Assembly (NCBI GenBank): GCA_019237435.1
Contig: JAFAHB010000206.1
Coordinates: 1-7,203 of the forward strand
Origin: Vulcanimicrobiota bacterium
GTDB taxonomy: Bacteria; Vulcanimicrobiota; Vulcanimicrobiia; Vulcanimicrobiales; Vulcanimicrobiaceae
Reading direction: 5' to 3'
Length of the DNA stretch: 7,203 bases
Of this stretch, positions 1 through 4,517 are shown piece after piece. Below the pieces are notes generated by a model. The model made no database searches and had not been told where the DNA came from. It was given only the letters and a program-made list of their open reading frames with translations. How positions within the stretch are numbered: the stretch's first letter is position 1; each line of letters starts with the position of its first letter. A program made the translations under genes and the position numbers.

Positions 1-286
1 TGAGCGCAAGCCGGCCGCCTTCGAAAACCCACGATTCGCCGCCGGTGTCGACCGCGGCACCGCCGGCCTCGCGCAGAAGCCGCATCGTCTGCGGCGCGCG
101 CCCGTGAATAAACTCTGCACCCAGCTCCGCGGGGGTCGCGGCCCTGGCCGTCGGCTGCGACCACGCGCGCCCTCCGACTCGGCCGCGTGCCTCCAATATC
201 AAGACGCTCAGCGATCGCGCCGCGAGGCGTCGCGCGGCGGCCAACCCCGCAGCACCCGCGCCGAGGACAATGACATCCGCCTCCAC
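1..286 (-). CDS. Flavin amine-oxidase-family FAD-dependent oxidoreductase, N-terminal part (runs off window)
   Basis: Translating the minus strand from GTG at 286 gives 95 open residues to the window edge. Residues 5-15 (VIVLGAGAAGL) form a Rossmann beta-alpha-beta nucleotide-binding fold with GxGxxG at 9-14. E32 at the end of the second strand fits an FAD ribose-binding acid. It is followed by a GGR motif at 38-40 and ELGAEFIHG at 54-62, the pattern of monoamine oxidase, polyamine oxidase and phytoene desaturase-like enzymes. Such proteins bind FAD and oxidise amines or other C-N or C-C bonds; the substrate cannot be told from this part. The frame is closed upstream by a TGA at 311-313, and GTG 286 places the Rossmann strand at the usual N-terminal position. 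No Shine-Dalgarno sequence precedes it. The family is confident; the exact enzyme and start are less so. Confidence 0.85.
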   Translation of the reverse strand, partial: MEADVIVLGAGAAGLAAARRLAARSLSVLILEARGRVGGRAWSQPTARAATPAELGAEFIHGRAPQTMRLLREAGGAAVDTGGESWVFEGGRLAL

Positions 287-299
287 GCCCGGGTATACT
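270..299 (+). promoter_or_regulatory. Probable sigma70-type promoter for the small membrane protein
   Basis: ATGACA (270-275, five of six matches to TTGACA) is followed after 18 bp by TATACT (294-299, five of six matches to TATAAT). The predicted transcript start is about 306, giving a leader of only about 10 nt before the ATG at 316. The promoter lies inside the 5' end and upstream edge of the divergent oxidoreductase gene. The -10 core GTATAC (293-298) is a palindrome and reads TATACC on the minus strand, ending five bases before that gene's GTG. No convincing minus-strand -35 was found. Confidence 0.55.
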
Positions 300-315
300 C
301 GCAGAGAGGCTCAAA

Positions 316-693
316 ATGCTGCGCTCAGGGCTGGTCTTCTCGATCATCATCGTTCTTTATGACGTGGTCGCCGCGGCCATCGCGCGTTCCGTCGGCGTCG
401 CGTACAACTCGTTCTTGGTGCTCGCGCTGGTGCTATTCTTTTTTATGGGCGTCTACGCGGGGCGGACGCGGCGCTCGTGGAGCGGCATCGTCGCCGTAGC
501 GATCGCCGCCGTGGCCGACGCGACCCTCGGGTGGTACGTGGCGGCGATGATCGGTCCGGGCTATGTCCCTGGATGGACGATGCGCGGTCTCATTGTTATG
601 GCGGTCGAAAGCGCGGTGCTTTCAATAGTGATTGGCGCGGCCGGGGTCTGGGTTGGCTTGAGCGTAGCGGGCCGCCGTCGCGAGTTCTTCTGA
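316..693 (+). CDS. Small hypothetical integral membrane protein (125 aa, about four TM helices)
   Basis: I do not recognise a family. The protein is strongly hydrophobic, with likely membrane segments near residues 5-25, 31-49, 55-80 and 90-118. A basic loop (R50-R53) lies between the second and third, and a basic tail (RRRE, 120-123) follows the last. The sequence is rich in Ala, Val, Ile and Gly with no catalytic motif visible. The ATG at 316 is well supported by the purine-rich site AGAGAGG (303-309) six bases upstream. The gene is divergent from the oxidoreductase and convergent with the PAP2-like gene, with only 21 bp between the two stop codons and no clear terminator hairpin there. A real gene is likely because promoter, ribosome-binding site and membrane topology agree; its function is unknown. 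Confidence 0.75.
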   Translation: MLRSGLVFSIIIVLYDVVAAAIARSVGVAYNSFLVLALVLFFFMGVYAGRTRRSWSGIVAVAIAAVADATLGWYVAAMIGPGYVPGWTMRGLIVMAVESAVLSIVIGAAGVWVGLSVAGRRREFF

Positions 694-714
694 TTTCGCG
701 CACCTCACCGGGGC

Positions 715-1398
715 TTAGTGGACCGAAAGCAATCCCACGTGAAATAGGGAGAAGAAGAAGGCGGTCGTTGCGACGGCGAGCGCTGCACCCGCGACGACTT
801 GCGCGACTGTATGCGATTTCAAGTAAACGCGCGCCCAGCAGACCATGGGAATCAGAACCATGAAAGGCAACGGCTGACGGCCGTAAATCAACGTCAGTGC
901 CGTGAGGGGCGCCGTTATGCCCAGTGCGTGCGTGCTGATCTTCCAATAACGCGTGATGTACTGAACGACCAGCGTCGATACCGTATAGCCTAGCATCGCC
1001 GCGATCATTAGCCGCGGAGCGTGAATTAACCAAAGCGCGGCGACGCCCAAGACGTCGAAAACCACGAATGCCGTAAACACCATCTCTCGCTCGACGCGAA
1101 CGGACATGTCGAGGTCCGAAATCCGGTCGGTGGCGTTGAGCCAGAAGATATAGAGCATCGGACCCGTCGAGACGAAGAACGTCGAGATGAAGAGCAAGCG
1201 CCAGAAATTGAGCGTATCGGTTGCGCCGATATCGGCCAGAATTACGAACAGGGCGAAGGCCGTCAGAAACGGATTGAAAATCGTCGAGAGGCTTCGCGCA
1301 AGGTCTCGCCAGACGCGGCGCTTCTTGATCGGAACGACGGCCTGAAACGAATCTTCCAAAGTCGGCGACTCGGGCACCCCTACGACTTCGCTCTTCAT
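715..1398 (-). CDS. PAP2-like integral membrane protein with degenerate phosphatase motifs (227 aa)
   Basis: The product has a hydrophilic, partly acidic N-terminus of about 38 residues, then six or so hydrophobic segments (about 40-58, 66-86, 106-125, 129-147, 157-188, 200-220). Near the C-terminus, KISTH (153-157) and ARVYLKSH (189-196) followed by an AG-rich helix resemble the PSGH and SRxxxxxHxxxD motifs of type 2 phosphatidic acid phosphatases. H157, R190 and H196 are present, but the usual SG is replaced by ST, the serine before the arginine is Ala189, and the final Asp position is Gln200. PAP2 enzymes dephosphorylate lipid phosphates such as phosphatidate or undecaprenyl diphosphate at the membrane; whether this one is active is uncertain. 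ATG 1398 was chosen over a TTG at 1437 that would add 13 poorly conserved-looking basic residues. Neither start has a clear Shine-Dalgarno sequence. The gene is divergent from secG. Confidence 0.75.
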   Translation of the reverse strand: MKSEVVGVPESPTLEDSFQAVVPIKKRRVWRDLARSLSTIFNPFLTAFALFVILADIGATDTLNFWRLLFISTFFVSTGPMLYIFWLNATDRISDLDMSVRVEREMVFTAFVVFDVLGVAALWLIHAPRLMIAAMLGYTVSTLVVQYITRYWKISTHALGITAPLTALTLIYGRQPLPFMVLIPMVCWARVYLKSHTVAQVVAGAALAVATTAFFFSLFHVGLLSVH

Positions 1399-1443
1399 CG
1401 TCGCGGAGCTTGTCTTTCGGGCGGGATGCCTGCGCAAGGCAGA

Positions 1444-1458
1444 GCCTGCCGTGCAGGC
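1444..1458. repeat. Short perfect inverted repeat in the PAP2-like/secG divergent region
   Basis: GCCTGC (1444-1449) and GCAGGC (1453-1458) are separated by three bases. The element lies between the two divergent start codons (1398 and 1494). It could be a small mRNA hairpin in the secG leader or a protein-binding half-site pair. Six-base arms in GC-rich DNA occur easily by chance, so function is only suggested. No convincing promoter hexamers were found for either gene in this 95-bp gap. Confidence 0.3.
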
Positions 1459-1493
1459 CGTTTGCAGAGACCGGTCGTAGAGAGGAACCCGCA

Positions 1494-1883
1494 GTGAGTC
1501 CCCTTTTATCGGTCGCTACGGCCGCAGCCAAGGTCGTACCGTCGGCCGCAGCCTCGCCATTGCCGCGCGGAGCCGCTCCGCCGAACGCTCCAGCCGCTCC
1601 ACCCGTAGTACCTCAGCCCGCTCCCGCGACGTGGTTTCAGCTGCACATGGGATGGGCGACGCACGCGATCGCAGGCCTGTTTGTCGTTTCGGCGATCCTG
1701 CTGATTTTTTTACTGGCGGTTCAAACGACCAAACAAGAGGGACTTACCGGCTCGATCGGCGGCCGCGTTGAATCGGCGTATCGAGGCCGGCTTGGCGCCG
1801 AAGAGATGCTCAAAGTATGGACCGCGCGGGTCGCGGTCTGCTTCGTGGTCTTCGGCTTCGTGCTTTCTTTGACCGGTATCTAG
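1494..1883 (+). CDS. secG: Preprotein translocase subunit SecG with Pro/Ala-rich N-terminal extension (129 aa)
   Basis: SecG is the small membrane subunit that joins SecY and SecE in the SecYEG channel and stimulates SecA-driven export. The C-terminal 78 or so residues show the family layout: a first membrane helix (about residues 55-76), a polar loop with QTTKQEGLTGSIGG and then YRGRLGAEEMLKVWTAR, in the position of the usual Gly-rich and fGsrGa-like segment, and a second helix ending VFGFVLSLTGI at the very C-terminus. Unusually, about 50 Ala/Pro-rich residues precede the first helix, whereas SecG normally begins almost directly with it. GTG 1494 is preceded by AGAGGAA (1481-1487) six bases upstream. 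An in-frame ATG at 1647 would remove the extension but has no such site. dppD follows after 14 bp, so co-transcription is likely though functionally unrelated. Confidence 0.85.
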   Translation: MSPLLSVATAAAKVVPSAAASPLPRGAAPPNAPAAPPVVPQPAPATWFQLHMGWATHAIAGLFVVSAILLIFLLAVQTTKQEGLTGSIGGRVESAYRGRLGAEEMLKVWTARVAVCFVVFGFVLSLTGI

Positions 1884-1897
1884 GTACGGGTCGGTAG

Positions 1898-2923
1898 TTG
1901 CTGCTCGAGGTCGCGAACTTACGGACGATCTTCCGAACTGAAGATGGTCCGGTCACAGCGGTAAACGGGCTGTCCTTCAAGCTCGATGCCGGCGAGACGC
2001 TCGGGATCGTCGGCGAATCCGGCTCCGGAAAATCCGTTACCGCGCTCTCGATCATGCGTCTGCTCGGCCGAACCGCGACGGTTACCGCCGACCGCATCGC
2101 CTTCAACGGGGAAAACTTGCTCGCCAAGAGTGAAGCGGAGATGCGAGGGATCCGCGGTTACAAGATCGCGATGATTTTCCAAGACCCCATGACATCGCTC
2201 AATCCCGTGCTGACGATCGGCGAACAAATCTCCGAAGCCGTGCGCCTGCATCTCGGGTTGGGAAAGCGCGAAGCGCGCGACCGGGCAATCGAGATGCTCA
2301 ACAAGGTCCGGATTCCGTTGCCCGACAAACGCTTGGGCGATTATCCACATCAATTCTCCGGCGGAATGCGCCAGCGCGTGATGATCGCAATGGCGCTCTC
2401 CTGCAATCCGCAGTTGCTCATTGCCGACGAGCCGACGACGGCATTGGACGTGACGATTCAGGCTCAAGTGTTGGAGCTAATGGACGACCTGCAGCGCGAG
2501 ACCGGCGCCGCGATTATACTCATCACCCACGATCTCGGCGTGGTCGCCGAGATCTGCAGCAACGTTATGGTGATGTACGGCGGAAATATGGTCGAGTACG
2601 GCACGGCCCAGCAAATCTTCAGCGAGCCGCGCATGCCGTACACGCAAGGCTTATTAGCGTCGCTGCCGCGGCTGGACGAAACTGAGCATCGGCGCCTCGA
2701 ACCGATTCCGGGACAGCCGCCCAATTTGCTGCGCCTTCCACCCGGCTGCGCGTTCGCTCGCCGTTGCGTCTATCGCATGCCGATCTGCGAGGATCCGGTA
2801 CCGTTGTACGATTTCGGAGCCGGGCACGTTGCGCGGTGCTATCTCTACGACGAGCGCGCGCGAGACCAACGCCCGCCTGCCGCGCAAGGATTACCGATCG
2901 TGCCCGCCGGCCTTCCCGCATAG
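1898..2923 (+). CDS. dppD: Oligopeptide/dipeptide-type ABC transporter ATPase, DppD/OppD family (341 aa)
   Basis: This is a cytoplasmic nucleotide-binding subunit that, paired with DppF, powers import of peptides or related substrates through a DppBC-type permease. Visible motifs are Walker A GESGSGKS (39-46), Q-loop Q95 in [11 protein letters not shown], signature FSGGMRQR (153-160), Walker B LLIADEPT (173-180), D-loop TALD (181-184) and switch His211. The C-terminal oligopeptide-transporter domain has C284, C290, C297 and C314, the four-cysteine set proposed to bind an iron-sulfur cluster in this family. The length is normal. The frame is closed by TAG at 1895-1897, so TTG 1898 is the earliest possible start and gives the expected N-terminus ([11 protein letters not shown]). 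Its Shine-Dalgarno site is weak, so coupling to upstream secG is likely. The substrate (peptide, nickel or other) is not determinable here. Confidence 0.93.
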   Translation: MLLEVANLRTIFRTEDGPVTAVNGLSFKLDAGETLGIVGESGSGKSVTALSIMRLLGRTATVTADRIAFNGENLLAKSEAEMRGIRGYKIAMIFQDPMTSLNPVLTIGEQISEAVRLHLGLGKREARDRAIEMLNKVRIPLPDKRLGDYPHQFSGGMRQRVMIAMALSCNPQLLIADEPTTALDVTIQAQVLELMDDLQRETGAAIILITHDLGVVAEICSNVMVMYGGNMVEYGTAQQIFSEPRMPYTQGLLASLPRLDETEHRRLEPIPGQPPNLLRLPPGCAFARRCVYRMPICEDPVPLYDFGAGHVARCYLYDERARDQRPPAAQGLPIVPAGLPA

Positions 2924-3931
2924 ATGGAGAACGGCGCGCTCGTTCGAGCGACGGATCTCTATAAGTACTTTCCGATCCATGCCGGCATAACGTCGCGCCA
3001 TATTGCCGACGTACGCGCGGTCGACGGCGTCTCGTTCTCGATAGAGCAGGGCGAAACGCTTGGGTTGGTGGGCGAATCGGGTTCGGGAAAGACCACGATC
3101 GGGCGACTGCTCTTGCGGCTGTTACCGACGACCAAAGGCGAGATCCTCTTTGAAGGCCGTAGCGTTTTGAATATGAACCGCGGCGAGATTCGCCGCCTCC
3201 GCCGGTCCATGCAGATCATCTTCCAGGATCCGTTCGCGTCGCTCAATCCTCGAATGACGATTCGGGAGATCATCGCTGAGCCGCTGCGCATTCACGGCCT
3301 CGCGACGGGCAAGGCAATCGACGACCGCGTACAAGAGCTGCTGAGGCTCGTGGGCCTTCAACCCTATCACGCCAATCGTTATCCGCACGAGTTCTCAGGC
3401 GGCCAACGCCAGCGCGTCGGCGTAGCGCGAGCGCTTGCGGTTGACCCCAAGTTCATCGTCTGCGACGAGCCCGTTTCAGCACTGGACGTCTCGATTCAGG
3501 CCCAGGTCATCAACCTGCTCGAGGAGCTGCAGGAGAAGTTCAAACTCACATATCTCTTCATCGCACACGACCTCTCGGTGGTTCGGCACATTTCCACGCG
3601 CGTCGCCGTCATGTACGTCGGAAAAATCGTCGAGCTTGCGGATCGCGACGCGCTATACCAAAATCCGCTGCATCCATACACCCAGGCCTTACTCTCGGCG
3701 ATCCCAATACCGGACCCGGCGGTCGAGCAGCGCCGAAAACGCGTCGTTTTGACGGGCGACATTCCGTCGCCGGTCAATCCTCCTTCGGGGTGCCGCTTTC
3801 ACACGCGCTGTCCCGTGGCGTTCGATCGCTGCATCGTCGAAGAACCGCCGCTGACCGAATACGCGCCCGGGCATTTCGCCGCGTGTCATTGGGTGGAGGA
3901 GCACGGTGGGAAAGGTCCGGATCTGGCCTAG
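2924..3931 (+). CDS. dppF: Oligopeptide/dipeptide-type ABC transporter ATPase, DppF/OppF family (335 aa)
   Basis: This is the second ATPase of the pair and is expected to form a heterodimer with DppD. Motifs are Walker A GESGSGKT (50-57), Q101 in [11 protein letters not shown], signature FSGGQRQR (157-164), Walker B FIVCDEPV (177-184), D-loop SALD (185-188) and His215. The insert [20 protein letters not shown] (19-38) between the first strand and the rest of the fold is typical of OppF/DppF rather than OppD. C290, C296, C303 and C321 repeat the four-cysteine pattern of the C-terminal domain. ATG 2924 directly abuts the dppD stop (TAG at 2921-2923) with no Shine-Dalgarno sequence, so translation is probably coupled by ribosome re-initiation. 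The family call is strong; the transported substrate is unknown because no permease or binding protein lies in the window. Confidence 0.94.
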   Translation: MENGALVRATDLYKYFPIHAGITSRHIADVRAVDGVSFSIEQGETLGLVGESGSGKTTIGRLLLRLLPTTKGEILFEGRSVLNMNRGEIRRLRRSMQIIFQDPFASLNPRMTIREIIAEPLRIHGLATGKAIDDRVQELLRLVGLQPYHANRYPHEFSGGQRQRVGVARALAVDPKFIVCDEPVSALDVSIQAQVINLLEELQEKFKLTYLFIAHDLSVVRHISTRVAVMYVGKIVELADRDALYQNPLHPYTQALLSAIPIPDPAVEQRRKRVVLTGDIPSPVNPPSGCRFHTRCPVAFDRCIVEEPPLTEYAPGHFAACHWVEEHGGKGPDLA

Positions 3932-3940
3932 CCGTCGAAT

Positions 3941-3972
3941 AAAAAAAGCGGGCGGTCGTGTCGACCGCCCGC
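3941..3972 (-). terminator. Rho-independent terminator of the histone-like gene
   Basis: GCGGGCGGTC (3948-3957) and GACCGCCCGC (3963-3972) form a perfect 10-bp stem with a five-base loop. On the minus strand the stem is followed by seven T residues (complement of A3941-A3947), the classic intrinsic terminator form, and it begins 20 bases after the stop codon of the minus-strand gene. On the plus strand the hairpin lies 16 bases after dppF but has no T-tract, so it would stop or protect the dpp transcript less efficiently. Confidence 0.9.
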
Positions 3973-3992
3973 CTCGAGTCGCGAGTGCTTGC

Positions 3993-4349
3993 TCAGGACT
4001 TCTTTCTCTTGCGACCGGCCTTGCGCACTTTCCGCGCGACCTTACGCCCGGCCTTGCGCACTTTGCGGCCGGCCTTGCGCGTACCCTTGCGAACTTTTCG
4101 CGCGACCTTACGTCCAGCTTTGCGCGTCTTCCGCCTTACCTTTCGCGCCACCTTACGCCCGGTTCTGCGGACCTTGCGTGCCACCTTACGCGTCTTGCGG
4201 CGGACTTTCCGCGCCGCCTTACGCTTCTTGCGGCCGCCTATGGCTTTTGCTAACGCGATGACTGCGATGGCTTTTCGTCGGCGTCCTTTGCGGACCGCTT
4301 TCTGCTCTTCCGCCCCTTCGCCGCCACCCATTATGGAATCGGAGTCCAT
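3993..4349 (-). CDS. Histone H1-like, Lys/Arg-rich repeat protein (118 aa), probable DNA-binding nucleoid protein
   Basis: Residues 1-17 are acidic and glycine-rich (MDSDSIMGGGEGAEE). A short hydrophobic stretch AIAVIALAKAIGG (27-39) lies between basic clusters. From residue 40 to the end about 60% of residues are Lys or Arg, arranged as 11-residue units such as RKVARKVRRTG. Proteins of this composition (bacterial H1-like proteins, AlgP- or Hc-type tails) generally bind DNA or RNA without sequence specificity; this role is inferred. The minus strand is preferred because AGGAGG sits five bases before the ATG, a promoter lies upstream, and an intrinsic terminator follows the stop. The plus-strand open frames over it are Arg/Leu/Thr-rich shadows. 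It is divergent from topA. The stretch 27-39 is too short and too charged to be a convincing membrane anchor. Confidence 0.85.
   Translation of the reverse strand: MDSDSIMGGGEGAEEQKAVRKGRRRKAIAVIALAKAIGGRKKRKAARKVRRKTRKVARKVRRTGRKVARKVRRKTRKAGRKVARKVRKGTRKAGRKVRKAGRKVARKVRKAGRKRKKS
4014..4223 (-). repeat. Tandem 33-bp coding repeat (11-residue Arg/Lys units)
   Basis: Six 11-residue units occupy residues 43-53, 54-64, 65-75, 80-90, 91-101 and 102-112 of the basic protein. Each has a 4+4+3 pattern such as RKVA-RKVR-KAG, ending in KT, TG, GT or AG. A single extra four-residue piece (RKAG, 76-79) lies between the third and fourth units. At DNA level the units are similar but not identical, so the array has drifted. 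Such arrays tend to change copy number between strains. Confidence 0.85.
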
Positions 4350-4354
4350 TTATT

Positions 4355-4360
4355 CCTCCT
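4355..4360 (-). promoter_or_regulatory. Strong Shine-Dalgarno site of the histone-like gene
   Basis: The minus strand reads AGGAGG, then five bases, then ATG at 4349. This is the strongest ribosome-binding site in the window and settles both strand and start of the basic protein. It suggests abundant translation, in contrast to the weak or absent sites at topA, trmFO, dppD and dppF. Confidence 0.85.
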
Positions 4361-4390
4361 CGTCCCAGAGACGATTAAACGTTAGTGGAG

Positions 4391-4405
4391 AGCGCATCTC
4401 GCGCT
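4391..4405 (-). promoter_or_regulatory. Possible 5'-end stem-loop in the histone-like gene leader
   Basis: AGCGC and GCGCT form a five-base stem with a five-base loop, extendable by A-T and G-U pairs. It would lie within a few bases of the predicted transcript start (about 4408), with about 58 nt of leader in all. A hairpin at a 5' end can slow mRNA decay. The stem is short and this role is inference. Confidence 0.35.
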
Positions 4406-4412
4406 TTTGAAC

Positions 4413-4441
4413 GCATCATAGATGATTTCCTAAAATGATGC
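4413..4441. promoter_or_regulatory. Candidate operator: perfect 7-bp inverted repeat overlapping the promoter
   Basis: GCATCAT (4413-4419) and ATGATGC (4435-4441) are perfect inverted copies whose centres are 22 bp apart, about two helical turns, so both face the same side of the DNA. One arm covers the -10 and the other touches the -35 of the minus-strand promoter. A further ATGAT at 4422-4426 forms a smaller palindrome with the first arm. The position suits a dimeric repressor. No regulator gene is identified, so function is inferred. Confidence 0.5.
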
Positions 4442-4443
4442 AA
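4415..4443 (-). promoter_or_regulatory. Probable sigma70-type promoter of the histone-like gene
   Basis: On the minus strand TTGCAT (4443-4438) and TATGAT (4420-4415) are separated by exactly 17 bp, with four and five matches to the consensus hexamers. The region is locally AT-rich against the GC-rich surroundings. The predicted start is about 4408. It faces away from topA. Confidence 0.65.
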
Positions 4444-4447
4444 ATTA

Positions 4448-4467
4448 ACGTACGCGCACGCGCGCGT
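4448..4467. other. Alternating purine-pyrimidine tract, Z-DNA-prone
   Basis: Twenty consecutive bases alternate strictly purine-pyrimidine, with seven CG steps, including CGCGCGCG at 4459-4466 except for phase at its edges. Such tracts flip to left-handed Z-DNA under negative supercoiling. It ends 13 bp upstream of the topA -35 element and starts 4 bp beyond the -35 of the divergent gene. Formation in the cell is not shown. Confidence 0.6.
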
Positions 4468-4480
4468 TTGGGGCAAAACA

Positions 4481-4510
4481 TTGTCCGGGGCTTGACCCCG
4501 GCGGTATACT
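4481..4510 (+). promoter_or_regulatory. Probable topA promoter giving a leaderless or near-leaderless transcript
   Basis: TTGTCC (4481-4486) and TATACT (4505-4510) are separated by 18 bp. Transcription would start about seven bases after the -10, at 4517-4518, which is the topA GTG itself. No proper Shine-Dalgarno sequence lies between them (only AGG at 4511-4513). A TTGACC at 4492-4497 is too close to the -10 to serve as its -35. Confidence 0.6.
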
Positions 4511-4517
4511 AGGCCCG

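Noticed and set aside
104..499. Plus-strand 131-residue open frame
   Set aside because: It is antisense to the clear FAD-binding N-terminus at 1-286 and overlaps the membrane protein in another frame; Arg/Ser-rich composition is typical of a GC-rich shadow.
1396..1437. TTG at 1437 as start of the PAP2-like protein
   Set aside because: It adds 13 basic residues without a Shine-Dalgarno sequence and lies closer to secG; ATG 1398 is simpler, though not proven.
596..1531. Minus-strand 311-residue open frame
   Set aside because: It overlaps the PAP2-like gene in another frame, is very Arg-rich without motifs, and lacks the membrane pattern; a shadow frame.
3948..3972. Hairpin as an efficient terminator for dppF on the plus strand
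   Set aside because: No T-tract follows the stem on the plus strand; the T-tract is on the minus strand.
3958..4410. Plus-strand 150-residue Arg/Leu/Thr-rich open frame over the histone-like gene
   Set aside because: No ribosome-binding site, and the terminator T-tract, the AGGAGG site and the promoter all support the minus strand.
4492..4510. TTGACC as -35 for topA
   Set aside because: The gap to TATACT is only 7 bp; TTGTCC at 4481-4486 gives an acceptable 18 bp.
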